This document shows, one piece after another, positions 15,923 through 24,887 of a stretch of DNA of 32,443 nucleotides. The translations under genes were made by a program, and so were the position numbers. This stretch comes from JBCBJX01 sp964342855 (GTDB lineage Bacteria > Pseudomonadota > Alphaproteobacteria > Caulobacterales > Parvularculaceae). A model generated the notes under the pieces. The model did no database searches and was not told the origin of the DNA. It saw only the letters and a list, made by a program, of their open reading frames with translations. The stretch's first letter is position 1; each line of letters starts with the position of its first letter. The stretch lies in NCBI GenBank assembly GCA_964342855.1, contig CAYFIB010000032.1:1-32443 (forward strand). Direction: 5' to 3'.

Positions 15923-16016
15923 AGCGCAGTTTGAGCGCGAGGCGGTGCGTCGGCTGACGGCCGCGCCTTCGCGCATCGATAATTTAGACGATCGAGCGCG
16001 GCGATGGTTCGCGTGA
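15816..16016 (+). CDS. Possible small overlapping ORF between ylxR and infB
   Basis: A 66-codon ORF overlaps the end of the YlxR gene by 107 bp and stops one base before the GTG that opens the infB reading frame. It spans the otherwise unexplained 106-bp gap. The non-overlapping half (PEAQFEREAVRRLTAAPSR, then IDNLDDRARRWFA) has protein-like composition. The first half is Arg-rich and looks like a frame shadow. No ribosome-binding site is clear and no family is recognised. Chance is a serious alternative. Confidence 0.2.
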   Translation: MARRRKEPLVKRAGWRVFGPWFRRVGDPRWRAISPEAQFEREAVRRLTAAPSRIDNLDDRARRWFA

Positions 16017-16028
16017 GTGGAGAACGAA

Positions 16029-18680
16029 TTGAGCGACAACATCGACACCAAGTCGAAAGGCGAAGGCCGCAAGCCTCTCTCCCTGCGCAAGACCGAAACG
16101 GGCGCGGTGAAGCAGAGCTTCTCCCATGGACGGACCAAAACCGTTGTGGTCGAGAAGAAGCGGCGTCGGCCGGGTCAGGCTGACGGCGCCGCCGCGGCGG
16201 CCCCGGTCGCGCGCAAGCCGGCTCCTGAAAAAGCGGCTGCGGCGCCAGCCGAGGCTGCCAAACCCGCTGCTCCTGAGAAAAAAGCCCCGCCACGCTCAGC
16301 CTCCGCTGCGGCGGGCGCGGCTGCCGGCGGCGCGAAACGCAAGGGCGCCGTTCTGCGCACCCTCTCTGAGGGCGAGAAAAAAGCGCGCGCCGTCGCCCTG
16401 CAGAAAGCCAAGGCCGAAGCCGAAGTGCGCCGGGCGCGCGAGGACGAAGAACGCAAGGCGCGCGAAGCCCGCGAAGCCGAGGAGCGCGCGCGTCTTGAAG
16501 AAGAGCGCCAGCGCCAGGCGGAAGAAGACGCCAAGCGCGCTAAGGAAGCCGAAGAGCGCGCGAAGGCGGAAGACGAAGCCCGTCGCGTGCTTGAGGCGGA
16601 AGAAGAAGAGCGTAAAGCCAAGCGCAACGCGACCAAGACGAAGGCGCGCGAAGACGGCGCTGAAACGCGTGACGAAAAAGAGCCGAAGCCGGAGAACAAC
16701 GATCCGCTGGCTCAGCTCGGCGGCCGCATCAAGACGAAACGCAGCTTCGGCGCGGACCGTCAGGACACCGCCAAGAAAGTCGAACCGCGCCGCCGCACGG
16801 GCAAACTGACCATCGCCAACGCGCTGGACGACGACGAGCGTCAGCGCTCGCTGGCCTCGGTCCGTCGCGCGCGTGAAAAAGAAAAGCAGGCGCGTCAGCA
16901 GCGCGGCGGCTCGCGCGACCAGATCCTGCGCGAGGTGACGATCCCCGACACCATCACCGTGACGGATCTCGCTCAGCGTATGGCCATGCGCGCCGTGGAC
17001 CTCATCAAGAACCTGATGAAGCAGGGGCAGATGGTGACGGCCAACGATATTCTGGACGCGGACACCGCTCAGCTGATCGCCGAAGATTTCGGCCACCAAG
17101 TGAAGCGTGTTTCTGATTCCGACGTCGAAGAAGGCCTTGGCGGCGCGCCGGACGCGGCGGAAGATCTCCAGCCGCGCCCTGCGGTCGTGACGATCATGGG
17201 TCACGTCGACCACGGGAAGACGTCGCTGCTCGATGCGCTCCGCGACGCCAATGTCGTTTCCGGCGAAGCGGGCGGAATCACGCAGCACATCGGCGCCTAT
17301 CAGATCGAGACCGAGGGCGGCCAGAAGATCACCTTCCTCGATACGCCAGGCCACGCTGCGTTCACGCAGATGCGGGCGCGCGGCGCGAAAGTGACGGATA
17401 TCTGCATCATCGTCGTGGCGGCGGACGACAGCGTCATGCCGCAGACGGTCGAGGCGATCAGCCACGCCAAGGCGGCGGGCGTGCCGATCATCATCGCCAT
17501 CAACAAGATCGACAAGCCGGACGCCGACGCCAACAAGGTGCGCACGGATCTTCTCCAGTATGAGATCCAGGTCGAAGGCATGGGCGGCGAAATCCAGGAC
17601 GTCGAAGTCTCGGCCATGAAGAAGCTCAATCTTGATGGTCTTCTGGAAGCTATTCTTCTGCAGTCAGAACTTCTGGAGCTGACGGCGAACCCGAAACGCG
17701 CCGCCGAAGGCGCGGTGGTCGAAGCGCAGCTCGACAAGGGCCGCGGCCCCGTCGCGACGCTTCTGGTGCAGAAGGGATCGCTGAAACGCGGCGACGTCTT
17801 CGTCTGCGGCGCGGAGTGGGGCAAGGTCCGCGCGATCATCGACGATAAGGGCAAGCAGCTGAAAGAAGCGGGCCCGTCATTGCCGGTGGAGGTTCTCGGC
17901 CTCAATGGCGTACCTGATCCGGGCGAGCAGTTCGTCGTGGTCGATAGCGAGGCGCGCGCGCGCGAAGTTGCGGAATTCCGTCAGCGGAAGAAGAAAGAGA
18001 AGTCGGTCGCCAAGTCGTCGGGCACGTCGCTTGAACAGATGATGGCGCAGCTGAAGGACGCGGAAATCAGCGAACTGCCGATCGTCATCAAAGGCGACGT
18101 GCAGGGGTCGATCGAAGCGATCATCGGTTCTCTTGAAAAGCTCGCCACGGACGAAGTGCGGGTCAAGGTTCTGCACTCCGGCGTCGGCGGCGTTTCCGAA
18201 AGCGACGTCATTCTCGCCGAAGCTTCGGGCGCCCCTGTCATCGGCTTCAACGTCCGCGCGAACAAGGATGCGCGCATCGAGGCGGAGCGCACCGGCGTCG
18301 AGATTCGGTATTACTCCGTCATCTATGACCTGATCGACGACCTGAAGGACACGCTCTCGGGCATGCTGTCGCCGGAGATCCGCGAGGAGTTCATCGGCAA
18401 CGCCGAGATCCTCGAAGTCTTCAACATCACCAAGGTCGGCAAGGTCGCCGGTTGCCGCGTGGTCGAAGGCCGCGTGAAGCGCGGCGCCAAAGTCCGTCTC
18501 ATCCGGGACTCCGTCGTCATCCACGAAGGCACGCTTTCGCAGCTGAAACGCTTCAAGGACGATGTCGATGACGTGCCGATGGGACAGGAGTGCGGCATGA
18601 GCTTCGCGAATTACGACGACCTGAAATCCGGCGACATCATCGAGTGTTTCGACGTTCAGGAGATCCAGCGCTCGCTCTGA
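16029..18680 (+). CDS. infB: Translation initiation factor IF-2
   Basis: This 883-residue GTPase delivers initiator fMet-tRNA to the 30S subunit. A long, charged, low-complexity N-terminal region (to about residue 280) is rich in Ala, Glu, Lys and Arg and includes an extended coiled-coil-like stretch. The IF2_N module and G domain follow. G1 is GHVDHGKT (391-398), DTPGH is G3 and NKID is G4, and domains II, III and IV complete the protein. TTG at 16029 is preferred, giving the alphaproteobacterial-type MSDN start with GGAGA 5 nt upstream; GTG at 16017 would add four residues. The SFSHGRTKTVVVEKK motif near residue 30 is typical of the alphaproteobacterial N-terminus. Confidence 0.96.
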   Translation: MSDNIDTKSKGEGRKPLSLRKTETGAVKQSFSHGRTKTVVVEKKRRRPGQADGAAAAAPVARKPAPEKAAAAPAEAAKPAAPEKKAPPRSASAAAGAAAGGAKRKGAVLRTLSEGEKKARAVALQKAKAEAEVRRAREDEERKAREAREAEERARLEEERQRQAEEDAKRAKEAEERAKAEDEARRVLEAEEEERKAKRNATKTKAREDGAETRDEKEPKPENNDPLAQLGGRIKTKRSFGADRQDTAKKVEPRRRTGKLTIANALDDDERQRSLASVRRAREKEKQARQQRGGSRDQILREVTIPDTITVTDLAQRMAMRAVDLIKNLMKQGQMVTANDILDADTAQLIAEDFGHQVKRVSDSDVEEGLGGAPDAAEDLQPRPAVVTIMGHVDHGKTSLLDALRDANVVSGEAGGITQHIGAYQIETEGGQKITFLDTPGHAAFTQMRARGAKVTDICIIVVAADDSVMPQTVEAISHAKAAGVPIIIAINKIDKPDADANKVRTDLLQYEIQVEGMGGEIQDVEVSAMKKLNLDGLLEAILLQSELLELTANPKRAAEGAVVEAQLDKGRGPVATLLVQKGSLKRGDVFVCGAEWGKVRAIIDDKGKQLKEAGPSLPVEVLGLNGVPDPGEQFVVVDSEARAREVAEFRQRKKKEKSVAKSSGTSLEQMMAQLKDAEISELPIVIKGDVQGSIEAIIGSLEKLATDEVRVKVLHSGVGGVSESDVILAEASGAPVIGFNVRANKDARIEAERTGVEIRYYSVIYDLIDDLKDTLSGMLSPEIREEFIGNAEILEVFNITKVGKVAGCRVVEGRVKRGAKVRLIRDSVVIHEGTLSQLKRFKDDVDDVPMGQECGMSFANYDDLKSGDIIECFDVQEIQRSL

Positions 18681-18735
18681 TCTGCTTGCGGATGAGAGCG
18701 ACGCGAGGGACGGCAGGCGAGAGTCGGGGAACGTT

Positions 18736-19131
18736 ATGGCGTCGCGTTTCGCTTCCAAGGGTCCATCCCAGCGCCAGCTCCGCGCGGGCGAACTGATCCG
18801 TCACGCGCTCTCGGAGGCCTTCCTGCGCGGCGAAGTGCATTCGCCCAAAATCCGTGGTCTCGACATCACCGTGACGGAAGTGCGGGCGTCCCCCGACCTT
18901 AAAAACGCGACCGTCTACTGCACCACTCTTGGCGGGCGCGAGGTTGACGCCGCGATTGCGAAACTCAACGAAGCGGCGCCCGCCGTTCGCGGCGTCCTCG
19001 GCCGCAAAATCGATCTGAAGTACACGCCAACCCTCGTTTTTCGCCGGGACGACAGCTTCGATGAAGCGGGAAAGATCGACGAACTTCTGGCCCGCCCCAA
19101 CGTGCGCCGGGACCTGTCGGACGACGACTAG
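18736..19131 (+). CDS. rbfA: 30S ribosome-binding factor RbfA
   Basis: This 131-residue KH-fold protein matures the 5' end of 16S rRNA and the 30S subunit. Recognisable blocks are RQLRAGELIRHALSEAFLRG at the start and TVTEVRASPDLKNATVY in the middle, followed by a tail containing PTLVFRRDDSFDEAGKIDELL. It lies 55 bp after infB in the usual order. Its TAG stop overlaps the stop of the convergent histidine kinase (CTAG at 19128-19131), so nothing separates the two transcription units. Confidence 0.95.
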   Translation: MASRFASKGPSQRQLRAGELIRHALSEAFLRGEVHSPKIRGLDITVTEVRASPDLKNATVYCTTLGGREVDAAIAKLNEAAPAVRGVLGRKIDLKYTPTLVFRRDDSFDEAGKIDELLARPNVRRDLSDDD

Positions 19132-20930
19132 CTCGCTCTGAGAGCGGACGTTCTGCTCGCTTCTGAAAACGCGTGCCGGTGAAGGCCGTCGATCAGCGCA
19201 TCGCGCTGGATCGGCTTGGAGAGAACATCCGACATTCCGGCTTCGGCGTATTCCGCCTTCTGATCCTTCATGACGTTCGCCGTGAGGGCGATGACCGGCG
19301 TCTTCCGGTTCAGACCGGGCTCAGCGCGCAGCTTCCGAACGGCGGTGACGCCGTCCATCACCGGCATCTGGATGTCCATCAGCACGACGTCGAAGCGTTC
19401 TCGGGACAGAATGTCCAGGGCCTCCGCCCCGTTCGTCGCCATGGTCAGGTCAACCGCTTCACCGGTGAGAAGCGCCTGCACGATGCGTCGGTTGACGTCG
19501 TTATCCTCGGTCAGCAGAACACGAATGATTTGATGGGGAGCTGCTGCTTGTGCGGATGGCCCTTTGTTCTCGACGAGGTCGTCCGCAGCAACATCAGCCC
19601 GTTCGGCCGGTATCTCGACAACGAATACGGAGCCGCCTGACGTCGCAGGCGCGAACGTTACGTCGCCGCCCATCAAGCGCGCCAGGCGCCGGCTGATGGA
19701 GAGCCCCAGCCCGGTGCCGCCGTATTTGCGGGTAGTTGAAACGTCAGCCTGCATGAACGCTTCGAACAGGCTGTCGACCTTGTCGTCCGGTACGCCGCAT
19801 CCGGTGTCGGTTATTGAAAACCGTACGACGCCATCCGTGTAAGTCGCCTCCACAAGGACTTCGCCGACGCTGGTGAACTTGATGGCGTTGGAAACGATGT
19901 TGAAGAGGATCTGGCGCAAGCGCGTGGGGTCGGCCAGAAAGCCCGCTTCGGGCTCCGACAGGATATCGACACGCAAAGAAAGGTCTTTGCGTTCCGCCAC
20001 TGGTCCCCAAAGCCCGCGGATGTCGGACGCAACGTCGCTGATGCCGACGGGACGAAGCTCAAGCTCCAGTTTTCCGGCTTCGATTTTTGAGAAGTCCAGG
20101 ACGTCGTTGATGACGGTGAGCAGAACGGACCCTGACGATGAAAGTATCTGCGTCAACTGCTTCTGGTCCGCGCTCAGGTTCGTGCGGTCCAGAGCCTGCG
20201 TCGCACCAAGCACGCCGTTAAGGGGCGTGCGGAGCTCATGGCTCATCATGGCGAGGAACGCGTCTTTGGCCTGGTTGGCGGCCTCAGCCGTCGCCCGTTC
20301 GCGCAGCGCCGTTTCGCGCTCCTGAAACACATTCCAGAACGCCTGCTTGTTCCGGGAATAGGCTTTCACGAGATGGCCGAGATAGAGGATCATCGGCAGG
20401 AAGAGCCCCCAGGCGGCGGGACCGATGTTCTCCGAGTTGAGGAAGAGTTCGGCGACCGGCGTGGAGAAAAACGTGATAGAGTGCGGAATAAATGCGGCGA
20501 GGAATAGCGCCTTTACATAGTGCATGTGAATGACGGTGTGCAGCAGCATGCCGCAAATGAGAAACGCCGCGAACGTCTGACCGAACGGCTCCATGCCGAA
20601 CCAGATGATCGGCGCGGCGAGGCCGTAAACCGCCGTCGCCAATGCGGTGGAGCTCAGTACAATGAGGCGCTCTTGCTTGGATAGCGGGTCTGTCCGCCCT
20701 TTGCGACGCAGTCCGGCGTTGGCGCGAAAGTCGATGAGCTGGGTGATCGCCACCAGAACGCCCCAGCCAAGGGCGTACTTAAGGGACACCGCGCCCCCGA
20801 TGATGATCATGCAGACGACACAGAAGAAGACGCGCGTTTTCAGTTCCGCCGCCCGCTCGATCGCGGTGCGTTGAAAGCCTTCCAGTTCCGTCCCCAGGGC
20901 GTCTTGCGAGGCCAGTGAGAGCTCGTGCAT
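19128..20930 (-). CDS. Membrane-bound hybrid histidine kinase with C-terminal receiver domain
   Basis: This 600-residue protein has about six hydrophobic segments in residues 30-195 with no recognised extracytoplasmic sensor. A short helical linker and a HisKA domain follow, with phospho-acceptor His231 in MSHELRTPLNG. The HATPase domain (about 335-450) contains NIVSNAIKFT (N box), DTGCGVP (G1) and GGTGLGLSI (G2). The receiver domain (about 470-590) has phospho-acceptor Asp519 in VVLMDIQMPVMDG and a conserved Lys in LSKPI. With no HPt domain or output domain, it probably signals through a separate phosphotransfer protein. ATG at 20930 is preferred, with GAGGGA just upstream, over one 17 codons earlier. 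It lies between rbfA and truB, which are usually adjacent, so it is probably an insertion. Signal and targets are unknown. Confidence 0.92.
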   Translation of the reverse strand: MHELSLASQDALGTELEGFQRTAIERAAELKTRVFFCVVCMIIIGGAVSLKYALGWGVLVAITQLIDFRANAGLRRKGRTDPLSKQERLIVLSSTALATAVYGLAAPIIWFGMEPFGQTFAAFLICGMLLHTVIHMHYVKALFLAAFIPHSITFFSTPVAELFLNSENIGPAAWGLFLPMILYLGHLVKAYSRNKQAFWNVFQERETALRERATAEAANQAKDAFLAMMSHELRTPLNGVLGATQALDRTNLSADQKQLTQILSSSGSVLLTVINDVLDFSKIEAGKLELELRPVGISDVASDIRGLWGPVAERKDLSLRVDILSEPEAGFLADPTRLRQILFNIVSNAIKFTSVGEVLVEATYTDGVVRFSITDTGCGVPDDKVDSLFEAFMQADVSTTRKYGGTGLGLSISRRLARLMGGDVTFAPATSGGSVFVVEIPAERADVAADDLVENKGPSAQAAAPHQIIRVLLTEDNDVNRRIVQALLTGEAVDLTMATNGAEALDILSRERFDVVLMDIQMPVMDGVTAVRKLRAEPGLNRKTPVIALTANVMKDQKAEYAEAGMSDVLSKPIQRDALIDGLHRHAFSEASRTSALRAS

Positions 20931-20966
20931 CGCGATCCCTCGGTTAAGCGTCCCTGAATTTAAACC

Positions 20967-20979
20967 GGAAAGTCTTTCC
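20967..20979. promoter_or_regulatory. Inverted repeat GGAAAG-T-CTTTCC in a divergent intergenic region
   Basis: A perfect 6-bp inverted repeat with a one-base centre lies between the divergent histidine kinase and truB starts, 37 bp before the kinase ATG. The position suits an operator acting on one or both genes, but no bound protein can be named. No confident -35/-10 pair was found in this 151-bp region. Confidence 0.3.
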
Positions 20980-21005
20980 AACGCCTTTCAGCGCTTGACG
21001 AGAAA

Positions 21006-21031
21006 GGGCCGCCCGTGCGAGCCCGCGGCCC
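21006..21031 (+). other. GC-rich hairpin in the truB leader
   Basis: GGGCCGC and GCGGCCC form a perfect 7-bp stem around a 12-nt loop, about 50 bp before the truB ATG. The following sequence CTTATTC is not a T-tract, so it is not a convincing terminator. It may influence truB mRNA stability or translation. Confidence 0.3.
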
Positions 21032-21081
21032 CTTATTCAGTCGGGTCGTCCGTCCGAACCGGCCGGCCTGCAGGAGAGACC

Positions 21082-22017
21082 ATGGCGCGTCGCAAACGCG
21101 GCCGGCCGATCAGCGGCTGGCTCATCCTCGATAAAAACTACGATGTCGGCTCGACGGAGGCGGTGAGCGCCGCGCGGCGGCTCTATGACGCGAAGAAGGC
21201 GGGCCACGCCGGCACGCTCGATCCGCTGGCGACGGGCATCCTGCCCATCGCCTTCGGCGAGGCGACGAAGACGGTTCCCTATGTTCAGGACGGCGAAAAG
21301 ACATACCGCTTCGGCGCGAGGTTCGGCGTCGCCACCTCGACGGACGACGCCGAGGGCGAGATCATCACCCGCTCAGATGTCCGGCCTGATACGGACGACA
21401 TCATCGCGGCGCTCGACTGGTTCACGGGTCACATTGAGCAGCGCCCGCCCGCGTTCTCAGCGGTGAAGATCGGCGGTGAACGCGCCTACGATCTCGCGCG
21501 CGCTGGCGAAGAGGTGGAGCTGCAGGCGCGCCCCGCCTTCGTGCGCGAGTTTCGTCTGATCTCGCGCGAAAGCCCGGACGTCGCGTTGTTCGAGGCGCGC
21601 ACCGGCAAAGGCGTCTATGTCCGATCCTTGGTGCGCGATCTCGCCGTGGCGCTCGGAGCAGTCGCGCACGTCTCGTCCCTTCGTCGCACGGCGGTCGGGC
21701 CGTTCACGGAAGAAGATGCGGTCAAGCTGTCCGATATTGAGGGGCTTGAGAGCATTGAGGAGCGTGACGCCGAACTGCTGGGGCTCGAAGCCGCGCTCGG
21801 CGATCTCCCACGCGCGCGCATCGACCGCGGCGCGGCCGCGCGGCTTGCCCGTGGGCAGTCCTGCGTGCTGGCGCCCGCCGACGCGCGCGGCGTGCGCGCG
21901 GGGACAAGCGGGCGGCTAGAGGCTGTTTATGTTGAATGCGATGATGCGCCCGTCGCCATCTGCGCGCTGGACGGCCTCGCGCTGGAACCGTTCCGGGTTT
22001 TTGGCGGGGCGGGGTGA
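21082..22017 (+). CDS. truB: tRNA pseudouridine(55) synthase TruB
   Basis: This 311-residue enzyme makes pseudouridine 55 in the T loop of most tRNAs. The catalytic Asp47 is in GHAGTLDPLATGILP, and the N-terminal GWLILDKNYDVGST block, YRFGARFG and RPPAFSAVKIGGERAYDLAR are typical. The C-terminal part from about residue 240 is a PUA-like domain. The ATG at 21082 follows AGGAGAG at 21072-21078; an in-frame ATG at 20995 lacks homology. In many alphaproteobacteria truB is followed by rpsO and pnp. Here it ends only 4 bp from convergent polA, so the usual downstream genes are not adjacent. Confidence 0.96.
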   Translation: MARRKRGRPISGWLILDKNYDVGSTEAVSAARRLYDAKKAGHAGTLDPLATGILPIAFGEATKTVPYVQDGEKTYRFGARFGVATSTDDAEGEIITRSDVRPDTDDIIAALDWFTGHIEQRPPAFSAVKIGGERAYDLARAGEEVELQARPAFVREFRLISRESPDVALFEARTGKGVYVRSLVRDLAVALGAVAHVSSLRRTAVGPFTEEDAVKLSDIEGLESIEERDAELLGLEAALGDLPRARIDRGAAARLARGQSCVLAPADARGVRAGTSGRLEAVYVECDDAPVAICALDGLALEPFRVFGGAG

Positions 22018-22021
22018 GGGC

Positions 22022-24826
22022 CTAGTGCGCCTCGCCCCAGTTGGCGCCGACGCCTGCTTCGACTTTCAGGGGGACGGAGATGTCGACGGCGGGGCTCGCG
22101 GCGGCGGACATGATGTCTTCGACGACGGCGCAGGTTTCCTCGGCTTCCTCCGCCGGCGCTTCGAAGATCAGTTCGTCGTGGACCTGCAGCAGCATCTTCG
22201 CCGATAGTTTTTTCGCTGCGAGCGCGTCCGGCATACGGATCATCGCGCGGCGGATGATGTCGGCGGCGGCGCCCTGAATGGGGGCGTTGATGGCCTGCCG
22301 TTCGGCGTAGCCGCGCTCGGCCTGGTTGGAGGCTTTGATCTTCGGCGTATGGGTGCGCCGCCCGAAGATGGTTTCGACATAGCCGTGCTCGCGCGCAAAC
22401 GTTTTCGTGTCGTCCATATACTTACGGATGCCGGGAAACTTCTCGAAATAGGCCTCGATATAGTCCTGCGCTTCGCCGCGCGCGATGCCGAGATTGTTGG
22501 CGAGGCCGAAGGCCGAGATGCCGTAGATAATCCCGAAATTGATCGCTTTCGCCTGCCGGCGGACCATCGGGTCCATGCCCTCGATCGGGGCGTCGAACAT
22601 CTCCGAGGCCGTCATGGCGTGGATGTCGAGATCGTCGTGGAAGGCCTGCCGCATGGGCTCGATGCCGGCGACATGGGCGAGGATCCGCAGCTCGATCTGG
22701 CTGTAGTCCGCCGAAATGAGCACGTTTCCTTCTTCCGCCACGAAGGCGTCGCGGATGCGTCGGCCGTCTTCGGTACGTATGGGAATGTTCTGTAGGTTCG
22801 GATCGTTGGAGGAGAGGCGGCCCGTCGTCGTCGCGGCGAGAGAGTAGGAGGTGTGTACCCGCCCCGTATCCGCGCAGATGTCCTCGACAAGCGCATCCGT
22901 ATAGGTGCTTTTCAGTTTTGAGAGGCCTCGCCAGTCAAGGATGGCGCGCGGCAGGTCATGTCCCTCCGCCGCCAGACTTTCGAGGATGTCCGCCTTGGTG
23001 GACCAGGCGCCCTTTGCGGTTTTCTTGCCGCCGGGCAGGCCGAGTTCGCCGAATAGGATCTCGGAGATCTGCTTCGGCGAGCCCATATTGAACTCGTGGC
23101 CCGCCGCTTCATAGGCGGCGGCCTCGTATCCCGCCATTTTCTGGGCGAACTCGGTGGAAAGTTTTCGCAGGACGCTCGCGTCCACCTTCACGCCCGCCAT
23201 CTCCATCTCGGCGATGACGGGGGCGAGCGGGCGCTCCAGCGTCTCATAAACCGTCCGCATGCCTTCTCGCGAGAGGCGGGGCTTCAGGACCTGATGCAGA
23301 CGGAGCGTCACGTCCGCGTCCTCGGCGGCGTATTTCGCCGCATCCTTGATTGGGATTTCGTCGAAGGTCTTCTGCTTCTTGCCCGTGCCCGCGAGCTCCG
23401 AGAACGAGATCGGCTTGTGGCCGAGATGAAGCTCTGACAGCTCGTCCATGCCGTGTCCGTGGACGCCGCAATCGAGCGCATAGGAGATGAGCATGGTGTC
23501 GTCGACGGGCGCGACGTGAACGCCGCGGCGCAGCAGCAGGCCCATATCGAACTTGGCGTTCTGGGCGATCTTCAGAACGGCCGGGTCTTCCAGAAGCGGC
23601 TTGACGATCTCCAACGCCGTCTTTTCCGACATCTGACGGCCGGCGTCTTCATCGTCGAGTTGCAGCCCGTCGCCGCCATGGCCGAGGGGGACGTAGCAGG
23701 CTTCCCCCGGCCCCCAGGCGAGGCAGAGGCCGACGAATTTCGCGGAGACGGGGCGCAGAGAATTCGTCTCCGTGTCGAAGGCGACGACGCCGCGGGCGCG
23801 ACAGATTTCGACGATCTCGCGCAGGCGATCCGGCTCGTAGACTGCCTCATAGGCGCCCGTGTCGATGGCCGCGTCCGGCGCCGCGCTGGCGCTTTCAGAA
23901 GCTCCGCCGCCCTCGCCGAAGGCGGAGACCGCGCGCCGACGCAGGGTCGTGAACTCCATGGCGTCGATGAAGGAGAGGAGCTTCTCGGGATCGACGTCCT
24001 TCAGGCGGAAGTCGGCGAGCGTTTCCTCCGTCTTCACATCATCCTTCAGCGTCACCAGCTGTTTGGAGATGCGGGCGTCTTCGGCGAACTCGATGAGGTT
24101 CTCGCGGCGCTTCTTCTGTTTGATCTCCTCGGCGCGCGCCAGCAGCGTCTCGACATCGCCGTATTCGTCAATCAACTGCGCCGCGGTTTTGACGCCGATG
24201 CCCGGCACGCCCGGCACGTTGTCCACGCTGTCGCCCGCAAGCGCCTGCACGTCCACGACCCTGTCCGGATCAACGCCGAATTTCTCGCGCACGCCGTCCG
24301 CATCGATCATTTTTCCCTTCATCGGGTCGTACATGACGACGCGATCGGTCACGAGCTGCATCAGGTCCTTGTCCGACGAGATGATGACGACCTCGGCGCC
24401 CGTCTTCTCTGCCTCCCGCGCATAGGTCGCGATGAGGTCGTCCGCCTCGAAACCTTCCATCTCCACGCATGCGACGTTGAAAGCGCGCGTCGCGTCGCGG
24501 ACGAGGGAGAACTGCGGACGCAGGTCTTCCGGCGGCTCCGGGCGGTGCGCCTTGTACTCGGCGTAGAGATCATTCCGGAACGAATGTGCGGAATAGTCGA
24601 AGATGACCGCGAAATGTGTCGGCGTCGGCAGCGCGTCGTTCTGCTCGTCGCGACTGTCGGCGAGCAGCTTGAACAGCATGTTGGAAAAGCCGGAGACCGC
24701 GCCGATGGGCAGTCCGTCCGACTTGCGCGTCAGCGGCGGCAGGGCGTGATAGGCGCGGAAGATGTAGGCCGAGCCGTCAACGAGGAAGAGGCGCTCGCCT
24801 TCGGCGATGGGTTTTTCGTGGGGCAT
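22022..24826 (-). CDS. polA: DNA polymerase I
   Basis: This 934-residue repair and Okazaki-fragment polymerase has all three domains. The 5'-3' exonuclease (about 1-300) starts with LFLVDGSAYIFRAYHALPP and includes the Asp-rich metal sites in ADDLIATYA and ISSDKDLMQLV. The 3'-5' exonuclease appears active, since the metal ligands Asp351 and Glu353 are present in FDTETNSL. In the polymerase domain, motif A Asp707 is in ADYSQIELR, motif B is in the RRQAKAINFGIIYG block and motif C Asp884 is in HDELIFE. The ATG at 24826 gives the standard N-terminus. The gene is convergent with truB and follows phaZ on the same strand with a 61-bp gap. Confidence 0.97.
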   Translation of the reverse strand: MPHEKPIAEGERLFLVDGSAYIFRAYHALPPLTRKSDGLPIGAVSGFSNMLFKLLADSRDEQNDALPTPTHFAVIFDYSAHSFRNDLYAEYKAHRPEPPEDLRPQFSLVRDATRAFNVACVEMEGFEADDLIATYAREAEKTGAEVVIISSDKDLMQLVTDRVVMYDPMKGKMIDADGVREKFGVDPDRVVDVQALAGDSVDNVPGVPGIGVKTAAQLIDEYGDVETLLARAEEIKQKKRRENLIEFAEDARISKQLVTLKDDVKTEETLADFRLKDVDPEKLLSFIDAMEFTTLRRRAVSAFGEGGGASESASAAPDAAIDTGAYEAVYEPDRLREIVEICRARGVVAFDTETNSLRPVSAKFVGLCLAWGPGEACYVPLGHGGDGLQLDDEDAGRQMSEKTALEIVKPLLEDPAVLKIAQNAKFDMGLLLRRGVHVAPVDDTMLISYALDCGVHGHGMDELSELHLGHKPISFSELAGTGKKQKTFDEIPIKDAAKYAAEDADVTLRLHQVLKPRLSREGMRTVYETLERPLAPVIAEMEMAGVKVDASVLRKLSTEFAQKMAGYEAAAYEAAGHEFNMGSPKQISEILFGELGLPGGKKTAKGAWSTKADILESLAAEGHDLPRAILDWRGLSKLKSTYTDALVEDICADTGRVHTSYSLAATTTGRLSSNDPNLQNIPIRTEDGRRIRDAFVAEEGNVLISADYSQIELRILAHVAGIEPMRQAFHDDLDIHAMTASEMFDAPIEGMDPMVRRQAKAINFGIIYGISAFGLANNLGIARGEAQDYIEAYFEKFPGIRKYMDDTKTFAREHGYVETIFGRRTHTPKIKASNQAERGYAERQAINAPIQGAAADIIRRAMIRMPDALAAKKLSAKMLLQVHDELIFEAPAEEAEETCAVVEDIMSAAASPAVDISVPLKVEAGVGANWGEAH

Positions 24827-24887
24827 GTTCTGGCGGGCGGGTTGCGTTCGGAGACGTTACCCGCGCGCGCCGTCGAACCCAAGCGCC

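Noticed and set aside
20944..20963. CtrA-like site (two TTAA boxes) upstream of the hybrid kinase
   Set aside because: The boxes are 12 bp apart, whereas the CtrA consensus needs a 7-bp spacer.
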